DNA of 64,000 nt, taken from Halomonas denitrificans. GTDB taxonomy: Bacteria > Pseudomonadota > Gammaproteobacteria > Xanthomonadales > Wenzhouxiangellaceae. Positions 1 to 8,531 of this stretch are shown here, one piece after another. Every line of letters starts with the position of its first letter. The first letter of the stretch is position 1. The notes beneath the pieces were generated by a model, which had not been told where the DNA came from, did no database searches, and saw only the letters and a program-made list of their open reading frames with translations. Where the stretch lies: the NCBI GenBank assembly GCA_019800895.1, contig JAHVKF010000003.1, positions 434,001-498,000 of the forward strand, given 5' to 3'. The position numbers and the translations under genes are program-made.

Positions 1-289
1 CGCCGCGGGGCTCGTACAGGCTGATCCGGCCGCGAACCAGCACCTGGTCGCCGTTGGCCGGCCGGGCCGACACGTTGCCCTGGTTGCTGCGGAACAGCGC
101 GCAGCGGACCTGGGCGCGTGCATCCTTCAGGGTGAAGTAGAGGTGCCCGGAAGCGGGCCGCGCGAGGTTCGAGATCTCTCCCGACAGCCAGATGCGCGCG
201 AAGCCGGCTTCCAGGTGGACGCGAACCTCGCGATTCAGTTCGGCGGGCGTGTAGACGAGGGTTTCGGGGCCGGGCGGTGCAATGCTCAT
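1..289 (-). CDS. xseA: Exodeoxyribonuclease VII large subunit, N-terminal part (cut by window edge)
   Basis: Only the first 96 codons are present; the gene runs off the left edge. The protein begins MSIAPPGPETLVYTPAELNR and continues through the OB-fold (tRNA_anti-like) domain that binds single-stranded DNA, including the family signatures 'RIWLSGEISNLARPASGHLY' and 'FTLKDARAQVRCALFR'. The enzyme degrades single-stranded DNA to acid-soluble oligonucleotides and works with XseB, whose gene is about 34 kb away at 34510-34815 rather than adjacent. The gene is divergent from the MATE transporter, with 121 bp between the two starts. The catalytic part lies outside the window, so activity cannot be judged. 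Confidence 0.9.
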   Translation of the reverse strand, partial: MSIAPPGPETLVYTPAELNREVRVHLEAGFARIWLSGEISNLARPASGHLYFTLKDARAQVRCALFRSNQGNVSARPANGDQVLVRGRISLYEPRG

Positions 290-410
290 CGCGGAATTAT
301 ACGAGCCGTGCAGCTGCCCGCCCGGTCGCATCGCCTGCACACGGTCCGTGGATACTGACGCCTTCCCCGGATTGGGTGCGACGTGCCGAGCGCCCGTCCG
401 CACGACCTGA

Positions 411-1970
411 ATGAGCGACCCGCAAGCCCCAGAGCACGCGCCGGAACGAGACGCCTCGGGCGACCGCGAGACCGATCGCGAAAACGATCGCGAAATCGAT
501 CGCGAGAACGACAGCGCGAATGCCCGGAGCAAGGACCGCGACCTGACCTCGGGTCCGGTTTCCGTCAATCTGCTGCGCCTGGCCGGGCCGATGCTGTTCG
601 GCATCGCTGCGGTGATTTCGGTCCAGCTGGTCGATACCTATTTCGTCGGCCGCCTCGGGACCGATGCGCTGGCCGCTCTGTCCTTCAGTTTTCCCGTGGC
701 CCTGACCCTGACCAGCCTGTCGATCGGCTTGGCGGCGGGCGCGGCGTCGGTGGTTTCGCGCGCGGTCGGCGAGGGTCAGCAGGACCGCATGCACCGTCGA
801 GCGACCGATGCGCTGCTGCTGGCCTCGGTCATCGCCGTGCTGATGGCCGCGGTCGGCATCCTGCTGGTCCGGCCCCTGTTCCAGTTGCTCGGTGCCCAGG
901 GCGATGTGCTGGACCTGGTGGTGGCCTACATGCGGATCTGGTTCCTGTCGCTGCCGTTCGTGGTCGTGCCGATGGTCGCCAATGCCATGGTCCGCGCCTG
1001 CGGCGACGCGTTCTGGCCGAGCTTCATCATGATCGCCGCCTCGGTGGTCAATGCGGCAGTCACGCCGTTGCTGATCTTCGGCTGGGGGCCGGTGCCCGGA
1101 CTGGGGATCGAAGGTGCGGCAGTGGGCACGCTGGTGGCCCGGGTGCTGTCGCTCGCGATGGCCCTGTACCTGGTGCTGAAGCGCGACCGGCTCGTCGAGG
1201 CGCGCGTGCCCGCGGTCCGGCCGTTCCTCCGATCGGCGCGCGAGGTGCTGTGGATCGGACTGCCCGCGGCGATCGGCAACGCGTCGAACCCGGCCGGCAT
1301 CGCGGTGGCCACCGCGCTGATCGCCGTCCTGGGGTCGCAGGTCGTCGCCGGCTTCGGCGTGGCGACCCGGCTCGAGGCCTTCGCGATCCTGCCGATGCTG
1401 GCGCTGTCCTCGGCGATCGGCCCGATGGCCGGCCAGAATTGGGGTGCCGGCGAGATCGGACGTGTCCGCAAGGCGCTCGGCATCGCCTACGCCATCTGCG
1501 CGGGCTGGTCCCTGCTGCTGGCGGGGCTGTTCGCGCTGTTCGGGCAGACCATCGCCGGTTGGTTCGCCTCGGAAACCTCGGTGGCCGAAGAGGCGGCCCG
1601 CTATCTGCATATCGTGCCGATCAGCCTGTGGGGCTACGGCGTGGCGATCGTCGCTGCCGGCGGCTTCAACGGCCTCGGAAAGTCGTTGACCGGCTTGTCC
1701 TATTCGCTGACCCGGATCGCCGTGTTCTACGTGCCCATGGTCTGGATCGCGTCGCGCATCGACGGTTCCGAGACCGTGTATGCAGCCATTGCCGCAGCCA
1801 ACGGCCTGGCGGGCATCGCGATCGCGTGGCACTCGCTGCGCTGGCTGAAGAAGGCCGAGCAGCAAGGACTCGCCGAGGATGCCGACGGCGACCGGTCGGA
1901 AGGCGGCAGCGACCGGCAGGACGACACCGCGCCGGCCGGAAACACCCGGACCGACCCGGCCAGGTGCTGA
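411..1970 (+). CDS. MATE family multidrug/cation antiporter
   Basis: A 519-residue integral membrane protein of the multidrug and toxic compound extrusion family, which exports cationic compounds in exchange for Na+ or H+. Two MatE repeats follow each other from about residue 50 to 490, with roughly twelve hydrophobic segments. Recognisable family stretches include 'VQLVDTYFVGRLGTDALAAL' and 'GFNGLGKSLTGL'. The first 45 residues are an unusual charged leader containing DRET-DREN-DREI-DREN, coded by a 12-bp tandem repeat; this is not part of the transporter fold. The C-terminus is also a charged tail. It is convergent with the glycosyltransferase gene, only 4 bp away. The substrate cannot be predicted. 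Confidence 0.9.
   Translation: MSDPQAPEHAPERDASGDRETDRENDREIDRENDSANARSKDRDLTSGPVSVNLLRLAGPMLFGIAAVISVQLVDTYFVGRLGTDALAALSFSFPVALTLTSLSIGLAAGAASVVSRAVGEGQQDRMHRRATDALLLASVIAVLMAAVGILLVRPLFQLLGAQGDVLDLVVAYMRIWFLSLPFVVVPMVANAMVRACGDAFWPSFIMIAASVVNAAVTPLLIFGWGPVPGLGIEGAAVGTLVARVLSLAMALYLVLKRDRLVEARVPAVRPFLRSAREVLWIGLPAAIGNASNPAGIAVATALIAVLGSQVVAGFGVATRLEAFAILPMLALSSAIGPMAGQNWGAGEIGRVRKALGIAYAICAGWSLLLAGLFALFGQTIAGWFASETSVAEEAARYLHIVPISLWGYGVAIVAAGGFNGLGKSLTGLSYSLTRIAVFYVPMVWIASRIDGSETVYAAIAAANGLAGIAIAWHSLRWLKKAEQQGLAEDADGDRSEGGSDRQDDTAPAGNTRTDPARC
461..520 (+). repeat. 12-bp tandem repeat inside the MATE gene leader
   Basis: Units of the form cgatcgcgaaaa, cgatcgcgaaat and cgatcgcgagaa follow one another from 473 to 508, with a diverged copy before (cgaccgcgagac) and a further degenerate one after. 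Each unit codes DREx. The unit length is a multiple of three, so copy-number change would lengthen or shorten the cytoplasmic leader without a frameshift. Confidence 0.8.
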
Positions 1971-1974
1971 GCGA

Positions 1975-3099
1975 TCAACCGGCCGGATCGGCCAGCGGCG
2001 CGTCGAGCGGCTCGTCGGTCGCCGCCGCGGGTCCGCTCCGCGCGGCGACCAGGCCATCGACGAAGCGCCGCGTGCTGGCCTCCCAGGAATGCTGCTGGGC
2101 GTACTCCACGCAGTCCTCGGGCGCGACCGCCAGCGCGCGGAACACCGCGTCGCGGAGGTTCTCGTCCAGCGCACCGTTGGCGCCGTCGACGATCAGGTCC
2201 TGGGGCCCGGGGACCGGGAGTGCAGCCACCGGGACGCCGCAGGCCTGGGCTTCCAGGATGACCAGGCCCAGCGTGTCGGTCCGGCTCGGAAACACGAACA
2301 CATCTGCCGCGGCCAGCGTTTCGGCCAGCGCTCGCCCGTGTCGATAACCGAGGAAGTGGGCGTCGGGATAGCGCCGTCGCAGGCGCTCCAGCGACGGACC
2401 GCCGCCGACGATCACCTTCGAGCCGGGTAGCGACAGGTCGAGAAAGGTTTCGAGATTTTTCTCGGGCGCCACCCGCCCCATGTACATCGAGATCGGCCGC
2501 GGCAGCGCCAGCGCGTCCTTGTCGCGCGGATGGAACAGCCGCGTATCGACCGCCCCGGGCCAGATCGCCAGCCGCTCGAAGCCTCGCTCCGTCAGCAGGC
2601 GGCGCTGCGTGGCCGTCCGCACGAAAGTGCGTGCTGCCGCCGCGTGGAAGCGGCGCATCAGCCGATAGCTCCAGGTCAGCGGAATCGGTGCGCGCAGGCG
2701 GAGGTATTCCGGAAACCTCGTGTGGTACGAGGTGGTGAAGCGCAGGCCGAGCTGCAGGCACCGTCGCCGCGCGGCCCAGCCCAGGGGACCCTCGGTGGCG
2801 ATGTGGATGGCGTCGAAGCGTTCGCGGTCGACGAGAACCTCCCTGGCGGCGCGGTGCGGCCGCAGCGTCAGTCGGATCTCGCTGTAGCCCGGACAGCCGA
2901 TCGTGGCTCGCCCCTCCGGCGACAGGACCGAGACCTCGTGGCCGAGCGACTGCAGCGTCTCTCGCGTCCGACCGAGCGTACGGACCACCCCGTTGACCTG
3001 GGGCGTCCAGGCGTCCGTGACCAGCAGGATCCTCATGCCGCTTCCCTGCGGCCGATCAGGGCCGGTGCGGGCGGTGCGGAGCCGTTCCGGGGCGTTCAT
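1975..3099 (-). CDS. GT4-family glycosyltransferase
   Basis: A GT-B fold glycosyltransferase of family GT4, about 374 residues. The N-terminal Rossmann domain starts 'MRILLVTDAWTPQVNGVVRT' and the C-terminal nucleotide-sugar domain has 'GRVAPEKN' and 'FPSRTDTLGLVILEA'. The last motif corresponds to the EX7E motif with Asp replacing the first Glu, as I recall for the subgroup that includes glycolipid and mannosyl transferases (MgtA, SqdX, DGDG-synthase relatives). A glycolipid product is therefore possible but unproven. The chosen start has an AGGAG eight bases upstream; a second start at 3036 (MRILL) is also plausible and matches the fold better. It is convergent with the MATE gene. Confidence 0.85.
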   Translation of the reverse strand: MNAPERLRTARTGPDRPQGSGMRILLVTDAWTPQVNGVVRTLGRTRETLQSLGHEVSVLSPEGRATIGCPGYSEIRLTLRPHRAAREVLVDRERFDAIHIATEGPLGWAARRRCLQLGLRFTTSYHTRFPEYLRLRAPIPLTWSYRLMRRFHAAAARTFVRTATQRRLLTERGFERLAIWPGAVDTRLFHPRDKDALALPRPISMYMGRVAPEKNLETFLDLSLPGSKVIVGGGPSLERLRRRYPDAHFLGYRHGRALAETLAAADVFVFPSRTDTLGLVILEAQACGVPVAALPVPGPQDLIVDGANGALDENLRDAVFRALAVAPEDCVEYAQQHSWEASTRRFVDGLVAARSGPAAATDEPLDAPLADPAG

Positions 3100-3230
3100 C
3101 GCGAATTCTCCTGCGGGTCTGCGTCATCGTTTGCGTCATCGTGCTGACTCCGCCTTGCAACGCGATGACGGCCCGTTGACGAAGCCGTGACAGTCGCCAA
3201 CAATGAGCCGTCCCCGACGAGACCCGACCA

Positions 3231-4922
3231 ATGACCCGAATCGATCGTTCGTTCGCGGCCGCGCTGATGCTGGCCCTCGTTTCCCTGTCGCCTTGCGGAC
3301 TCGGCGAGGCCGAGCGCGATGCGGTCAAGGTGGCGATCAACGGCGTGATCCACACCATGGATGCCGATCGACCCCGCGCCGAGGCCCTGGCGTGGGACGC
3401 GGACGGTCGCCTGGTGGCGGTCGGGTCCAGCGCGGACCTGCAGGCGTGGTACCCGGACGTCGAGGTGATCGACCTCGGCGGCAAGGCCGTGATTCCGGGC
3501 CTGATCGATGCGCACGGCCACGTGATGGGATTGGGCCTGGCGCGGTTGAACGCCGACCTGGTGGGTGCGGCAAGCCGGGCCGAGGTCCTCGAGCGCCTGC
3601 GCGCCCACGAAGCGGAGCTGCCCGACGGCGCCTGGTTGCAGGGCCGCGGCTGGGACCAGACGCTGTGGGAGGACCCTTCGTTTCCGACTGCCGCCGACCT
3701 CGACGAGGCGTTCCCGGAGCGGCCGGTGCTGCTCGAACGGGTCGACGGCCACGCGGTCTGGGCGAATACGGCGGCCATCCGTGCGACCGGCGTCGAGTTC
3801 TCGGGCGACTGGCAGCCCGAGGGCGGGCAGATCGTGCGCGACGAGGCAGGCCGAGCGACCGGCGTGTTCGTCGACCGCGCCGAGGCGCCGTTCCGGGCCG
3901 TGATTCCGCCGCCGTCGGAAGCCGAATTCGCCCTTGCGCTGGACCGCGCGCTGGCCGAGATGGCCCGGCTCGGGTTGACCGGGGTGCACGACGCCGGCAC
4001 GTCGCTGGCCGATGTGCGCCGCTTCCTGCACCGCGAGGCGGCGGGAGAACTCACGGCCCGGATCCACGCCATGGCCGACGGCGACAGCGAGCACCTCGAC
4101 GCGCTCTGTCGCATGGGCACCGTCGAGACCGGGCGGGTTTCCGCCCGCGCGGTCAAGCTCTACGCCGATGGCGCACTGGGCAGCCGCGGCGCCGCGCTGC
4201 TGGCGCCGTACAGCGACGACCCGGGAAACCGCGGCCTGCTGTTCGAGACCGACGCCGAACTCCAGTCGGTGGTCGACCGCGCCATGGGCTGCGGTCTGCA
4301 GGTCGCCATCCATGCCATCGGCGACCGGGCGAACCGCCAGGTCGTCGACGCGTTGATCGCCGGCCAGGCCCGGCATCCGGACAACCCGGGCCGGCACCGC
4401 ATCGAGCACGTTCAGATCATCGATCCGGACGATATCCCGCGCCTGGCCGGGGCCGGCATCGTGGCCAGCATGCAGCCGACCCACGCGACCTCCGACATGC
4501 GCTGGGCCGAGCAGCGGCTCGGCGAAACGAGGCTGCAGGGCGCCTACGCCTGGCAGCGCCTGCGCAAGGCCGGGGCGCCGCTGGCCTTCGGGTCGGATTT
4601 CCCCGTCGAGCCGGTCAATCCGTTCTTCGGCATCCACGCGGCGGTGACGCGGCAGGACCGCGAGGGCGAGCCGCCCGGGGGCTGGCTTCCGGACCAGCGG
4701 GTGACCGTCGAGGTCGCGCTGGCAGGCTTCACGATCGAGGCGGCGAAGGCGGCCTTCGCCGAAGACGAGGTGGGGTCGCTGACCGCCGGCAAGCGGGCCG
4801 ATTTCGTGGTCCTGGACCGGGATCCGCTGGAAGCGCCGGTCGGGGAGCTGCATTCGATCCGGGTACTGGTCACCGCGCTGGATGGCGAACCTGTCTTTCG
4901 CGCCGACGACTCCCCGATGTAG
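3231..4922 (+). CDS. Exported YtcJ-type amidohydrolase
   Basis: A 563-residue metal-dependent hydrolase of the amidohydrolase_3/YtcJ group. A hydrophobic segment at residues 8-20 looks like a signal peptide; the Cys that follows is preceded by Pro, so a lipoprotein is unlikely. The metal-binding HGH lies at residues 95-97 (DAHGHVMG). Further signatures are 'AVKLYADGALGSRGAALL', 'VAIHAIGDRANRQVVD', 'HRIEHVQIIDPDDI' and 'GSDFPVEPVNPF', which carry the remaining His and Asp ligands. Members hydrolyse C-N bonds in varied substrates, and the substrate here is unknown. It precedes the GNAT-nitrilase fusion by 60 bp on the same strand, so co-transcription is possible. Confidence 0.88.
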   Translation: MTRIDRSFAAALMLALVSLSPCGLGEAERDAVKVAINGVIHTMDADRPRAEALAWDADGRLVAVGSSADLQAWYPDVEVIDLGGKAVIPGLIDAHGHVMGLGLARLNADLVGAASRAEVLERLRAHEAELPDGAWLQGRGWDQTLWEDPSFPTAADLDEAFPERPVLLERVDGHAVWANTAAIRATGVEFSGDWQPEGGQIVRDEAGRATGVFVDRAEAPFRAVIPPPSEAEFALALDRALAEMARLGLTGVHDAGTSLADVRRFLHREAAGELTARIHAMADGDSEHLDALCRMGTVETGRVSARAVKLYADGALGSRGAALLAPYSDDPGNRGLLFETDAELQSVVDRAMGCGLQVAIHAIGDRANRQVVDALIAGQARHPDNPGRHRIEHVQIIDPDDIPRLAGAGIVASMQPTHATSDMRWAEQRLGETRLQGAYAWQRLRKAGAPLAFGSDFPVEPVNPFFGIHAAVTRQDREGEPPGGWLPDQRVTVEVALAGFTIEAAKAAFAEDEVGSLTAGKRADFVVLDRDPLEAPVGELHSIRVLVTALDGEPVFRADDSPM

Positions 4923-4982
4923 TCCGCCCTTCCTGCCGGGGCACGTGTAGGCTAGACGCATTCGTTCACCGAACACGACCGC

Positions 4983-6512
4983 ATGAGCGCAGACACCGAC
5001 CAGCACCACCTGAAGCTCCGCCAGACCGAGCTCGAGGACTACGCCGATATCGCCGAGATCATGGACCGGGTCTACCCCGGCAAGCTCGACGGGGCCTGGA
5101 CGAAGGAGCAGTTCGAGTCGCAGATCCAGCGTTTCCCGGAAGGGCAGCTCTGCATCGAGGACAACGGCAAGGTCGTGGCGGCGGCCATTTCGCTGCGGGT
5201 CAAGTACAGCCGCTGGGGCCACGACCACAAGTACTGGGACATCACCGGGAACGGGTACCTGACCACGCACGACCCGAAGGGCGACGTGCTCTACGGGGTC
5301 GACGTGTTTGTCCACCCCGACTACCGCGACCTGCGCCTGGGCCGCCGGCTCTACGACGCGCGCAAGGCGTTGTGCGAGCAGCTGAACCTGCGCGGCATCG
5401 TGGTCGGTGGCCGCATCCCCGGCTACGAGAAGCACCGCGAGGAGATGACGCCGCAGCAGTACGTCGACCAGGTGCGGGCGCGCGAGCTGGTCGATCCGAT
5501 CCTGACCTTCCAGCTGGCCAACGATTTCCAGGTCCGCAAGATCATCCGCGGCTACCTGCCCGACGACCAGCAGTCGCACGGCTTCGCGACCCTGCTCGAG
5601 TGGGTCAACATCTATCACACGGAGGAGTCGGACATCATCGGCGGCCGTCCGTCCGACGTCCGGATCGGCGCCGTGCAGTGGCAGATGCGACCGACCCGAT
5701 CGCTCGAAGACCTCTACGGGCAGATCGAGTACTTCGTCGATGCGGTCTCGGGCTACCAGGCCGACGTGGTGCTGTTCCCCGAGTTCTTCAACGGGCCGAT
5801 GATGGCACCGTGGAACGACCAGGGGCCGGCCGAAGCCGTTCGTCAGCTGGCCGGCTATACCGAGGCCATCCGCGAGCAGATGTTGAAGTTCGCGGTGTCG
5901 TACAACATCAATATCGTCGCCGGCTCGATGCCCGAGTACGACGGCGAGAAGCTGCGCAACGTCTGCTACCTGCTCCGGCGCGACGGTACCTGGGAGCGCC
6001 AGTACAAGATCCATGTCACCCCCGACGAGGTCAGCTACTGGGGCCTGGTCGGCGGCGACAAGGTCAGGGTCTTCGACACGGACTTCGGCAAGATCGGCAT
6101 CCTGGTCTGCTACGACGTCGAGTTTCCCGAGCTGCCGCGCCTGCTCGCCGAACAGGGGCTGCACATCCTGTTCGTCCCGTACTGGACCGACACCAAGAAC
6201 GCCTACCTGAGGGTTCGGCGTTGCGCCCAGGCGCGGGCCATCGAGAACGAGTGCTACGTGGTCATCTCCGGCTCGGTCGGCAACCTCCCGCGGGTCGAGA
6301 ACATGGACATGCAGTACTCCCAGGCCGCGGTGTTCACGCCGTCGGACTTCGCCTTCCCGCACGACGCCATCGCCGCCGAGGCGACCGCCAATACGGAGAC
6401 CATGCTGATCGCCGACCTCGATCTCGACAACCTGCGCGAGATCCGGTCGCATGGTTCCGTGCGCAACCTGCGCGATCGCAGGCTGGACCTGTACGAGCTC
6501 AAGTGGCGCTAA
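4983..6512 (+). CDS. Fused GNAT acetyltransferase / carbon-nitrogen hydrolase
   Basis: A 509-residue two-domain protein. Residues about 1-215 form a GNAT N-acyltransferase domain (LRQTELEDYADIAEIMDR, then the acyl-CoA-binding region 'VFVHPDYRDLRLGRRLYDAR'). Residues about 225-509 form a nitrilase-superfamily domain. Its triad is visible as Glu in 'LFPEFFNGPM', Lys in 'RQYKIHVTPDE' and Cys in 'IGILVCYDVEFPELPR'. This fusion is known as a family in proteobacteria, but its substrate is not known to me. A likely scheme is that one domain makes and the other breaks an amide bond on the same small molecule. Both active sites look intact. Confidence 0.9.
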   Translation: MSADTDQHHLKLRQTELEDYADIAEIMDRVYPGKLDGAWTKEQFESQIQRFPEGQLCIEDNGKVVAAAISLRVKYSRWGHDHKYWDITGNGYLTTHDPKGDVLYGVDVFVHPDYRDLRLGRRLYDARKALCEQLNLRGIVVGGRIPGYEKHREEMTPQQYVDQVRARELVDPILTFQLANDFQVRKIIRGYLPDDQQSHGFATLLEWVNIYHTEESDIIGGRPSDVRIGAVQWQMRPTRSLEDLYGQIEYFVDAVSGYQADVVLFPEFFNGPMMAPWNDQGPAEAVRQLAGYTEAIREQMLKFAVSYNINIVAGSMPEYDGEKLRNVCYLLRRDGTWERQYKIHVTPDEVSYWGLVGGDKVRVFDTDFGKIGILVCYDVEFPELPRLLAEQGLHILFVPYWTDTKNAYLRVRRCAQARAIENECYVVISGSVGNLPRVENMDMQYSQAAVFTPSDFAFPHDAIAAEATANTETMLIADLDLDNLREIRSHGSVRNLRDRRLDLYELKWR

Positions 6513-6583
6513 CAAGCGGTGGGCGAGGGGCCAGGGGCGAGTAATCCCGTGTGGCCCCCACTAGCCCCGAGTCCCTTTTCCAC
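6513..6583. repeat. G-rich/C-rich short inverted repeat between convergent genes
   Basis: The spacer between the fusion gene and the DUF2189 gene holds gggcgaggggccaggggcga followed about 20 bases later by actagccccgagtccctttt. The two arms are partly complementary and built from a short ggggcga/ggggcta unit. It may act as a weak terminator for both genes or be a remnant of a dispersed short repeat. I cannot tell which. Confidence 0.35.
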
Positions 6584-7291
6584 CTAGGGGGACAGCGGCC
6601 ACTCCGATGCATCGATGGTCTGGCGATAGCCGTGGTGCGTGGCGTAGCCGAGCAGCGGGATCACGGCGATCAGTCCGAGGCCGGCGGTGGCGAGGCCCAG
6701 GGCGGTCAGGGCGACGATGCAGGCCGCCCAGACGGCCATTGCCGGCTTGTTTCGCAGGACCGCGTTCACGCTGGTCACGCAGGCGGTGATCATGTCCGCA
6801 TCGCGGTCGACGATCATCGGCAGCGAGAATGCCGAGATGGCGAACACGATGGCGGCGAAGATCGATCCCACGGCCGATCCGATCGCGAGGAAGGTCAGTT
6901 CGGCCTCGAGGCTCGCCTCGGCGCCGACCGGAAAGAACACGTGAAGCATGAAGGCGGCACGCACCCAGACGAGGAAGATCACCGTGAGCGCCAGCGCGAA
7001 GATCAGCGCATCGCGGATCGCCATCCGCATCCGCCGGAACGATCGTGAGAAGGACGGCCGCTCGCCGCGTTCGATCTGGCGGCTGACCGAGTACATCCCC
7101 GTGGCCAGCAGTGGTGCGATGAACACGAACCCGGACAGCATGGCCATCACCAGGCCGTAGCGTCCGGCCTTCCAGGCCAGCAGGCTGACGGCCAGGCTCA
7201 GCAGGAAGATCAGCAGCCCGTAAGCGAGGCTGACGCGCAGGCTTGCGACGTAGACGGCGGCACCTGCGCGCAGCCATGCGAACGCGGCCAT
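6584..7291 (-). CDS. DUF2189-like integral membrane protein
   Basis: A 235-residue membrane protein with about six hydrophobic segments. The start 'MAAFAWLRAG', followed by 'SLAYGLLIFLLSLAVSLLAW' and then 'GFVFIAPLLATGMYSVSRQI', resembles the DUF2189 family pattern (WLxAGWxD, yGl, GFxxxGPxxAxGLYxxSRxxE). No function is known. I chose the ATG at 7291 because the reading frame further upstream (to 7417) runs into the terminal repeat of the inserted element and has no family resemblance. The gene's own promoter must lie in the short stretch 7292-7358 or inside that element, so the insertion may affect its expression. Confidence 0.7.
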   Translation of the reverse strand: MAAFAWLRAGAAVYVASLRVSLAYGLLIFLLSLAVSLLAWKAGRYGLVMAMLSGFVFIAPLLATGMYSVSRQIERGERPSFSRSFRRMRMAIRDALIFALALTVIFLVWVRAAFMLHVFFPVGAEASLEAELTFLAIGSAVGSIFAAIVFAISAFSLPMIVDRDADMITACVTSVNAVLRNKPAMAVWAACIVALTALGLATAGLGLIAVIPLLGYATHHGYRQTIDASEWPLSP

Positions 7292-7358
7292 GGTTGGAAT
7301 TCGCCTGCACGGAGCGGCGAACGGGCGTTGGTCGGCCGGCGTGGGCTCGCTGCGCATG

Positions 7359-7628
7359 CTAGTGGGCCATGCGGCCAATTGGGTAACACTCAGCCGTCGC
7401 ACCGGCGTCGTGTGCAAGGCGCGCGAGCGCAGGCGTCCTTGCCGGGCCGTCTAGCGAGTGGAACGCAGTACACGGCGCTGGTGCGGCGGCCCTTCGGGAG
7501 TCACTGTGCCGGCCCGACTCGGCGTTGCGTTTCTTGGCAAGGGGGCGGCCATTCCCTGCGAAACGCGCCTTGATTCGCACCGGCACAGTGGCTCTGAGCA
7601 TTATCCAATTAGCCGCATGGCCCACTAG
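7359..7628. mobile_element. 270-bp palindromic MITE-like element
   Basis: The ends are inverted repeats. Positions 7359-7382 (ctagtgggccatgcggccaa then ttgg) match the reverse complement of 7605-7628 at 23 of 24 bases, and a weaker match continues about a dozen bases inward. Complementary blocks go on toward the centre: aaggcgcg near 7416 pairs with cgcgcctt near 7565, and ccttgcc near 7438 pairs with ggcaagg near 7533. The whole stretch could therefore fold into one long imperfect hairpin. No open frame inside resembles a protein. The end CTAG is itself palindromic, so a target duplication cannot be separated from the terminal repeat. It fills most of the 388-bp gap between two minus-strand genes. 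Confidence 0.65.
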
Positions 7629-7679
7629 GAGTGTAGTCAGCGACCCGCCGCGAGCGCAATGGGCCGGCAGGTCCTCCGG

Positions 7680-8465
7680 TCAGCGACGCGCTTTCAGTTG
7701 CTCGACGACCTGCTTCAGCGTGGCCTGGGTGTCCGGCTGGAACCAGAAGCGGGTGAACGCCTTCGTGTCCATCAGGGACTCCTCGTCGAAGAAGGCGCAA
7801 AGGTCGGCACGGACCAGTTCGCGGGTCCCGCGCATCGAATGCCGCGGCAGCTGGAGGTGGAAACGACACCACTCGAGCGCGCGATCAACCACGCGGTCGA
7901 CGGGCAGGGCCTCGTCCACGAGACCGATCGCGAGCGCCCGTTCGGCGCCGATCATCTGGCCGGCCACCAGGTGGCGCTCGGCCGGGTAGGGGCCGATCAG
8001 GCGAGCCAGCGCCCGGTGAATGACCGGAGGCACGATCAGGCCGACCTGGACCTCGTTCAGGCCGAGCTTGAAGTCGCCTTCGGCCTGCACGCGGTAGTCG
8101 GTGAACAAGGCGAGCACGGTGCCGCCAGCCGGGGAGTGGCCGGTGATGGCGCTGGCGATCGGAACCGGTGAGCGTGCGAGCGCTTCGAGCAGCGCGAAGA
8201 AGTCGCCCCAGAAGTCCTCCATGCCGTTTTCGTCCAGCGCCAGCAGTTCCGGGAGGTCGAGCCCGGCCGAAAACAGGCCTTCGCGGCCCGACAGGACCAG
8301 CGCCTCGACGCCGTCGGCGGGGGCGCTGCGAACCTCGTCGAGCAACTCGCGGACCAGGGCGGGATTCAAGGCGTTGACCGGGGCACGCGCGAGCCTCAGC
8401 TCGCGGATGGCGTGGTCATGATCGTGGATTTCCAGCAGGGACGAGCGCTTCGAGGCTTGGGACAT
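7680..8465 (-). CDS. Delta3,delta2-enoyl-CoA isomerase (crotonase family)
   Basis: A 261-residue crotonase-fold protein. Two oxyanion-hole segments are seen, 'FSAGLDLPELL' and 'GHSPAGGTVLALFTDYRV'. The segment 'FKLGLNEVQVGLIVPPVI' closely follows the mitochondrial-type enoyl-CoA isomerase pattern (GLNExQLGI), in which the Glu is the catalytic base. The hydratase-type second Glu pattern is not obvious, so isomerase is preferred over hydratase. The enzyme shifts double bonds during oxidation of unsaturated fatty acids in the cytoplasm. No other beta-oxidation gene is adjacent. The start has a short spacer to the divergent His-rich gene (66 bp between starts). Confidence 0.8.
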   Translation of the reverse strand: MSQASKRSSLLEIHDHDHAIRELRLARAPVNALNPALVRELLDEVRSAPADGVEALVLSGREGLFSAGLDLPELLALDENGMEDFWGDFFALLEALARSPVPIASAITGHSPAGGTVLALFTDYRVQAEGDFKLGLNEVQVGLIVPPVIHRALARLIGPYPAERHLVAGQMIGAERALAIGLVDEALPVDRVVDRALEWCRFHLQLPRHSMRGTRELVRADLCAFFDEESLMDTKAFTRFWFQPDTQATLKQVVEQLKARR

Positions 8466-8531
8466 CGATTCAGGCCGGATTCAGCAGGGGTTGCCTAGAG
8501 TGTACCCGTACCCCTCGGCACGGAGGCCGAC

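Noticed and set aside
3231-3300. Lipoprotein signal on the amidohydrolase
   Set aside because: The Cys is preceded by Pro (LSPC), which does not satisfy a lipobox. An ordinary signal peptide is more likely.
3096-6515. Open frame of 1139 codons on the minus strand opposite the amidohydrolase and GNAT-nitrilase genes
   Set aside because: It mirrors the high-GC third positions of two clearly recognised genes, has no domain resemblance and would overlap both completely.
7292-7417. Longer N-terminus for the DUF2189-like protein
   Set aside because: The extra 42 codons run into the terminal inverted repeat of the palindromic element and show no family similarity.
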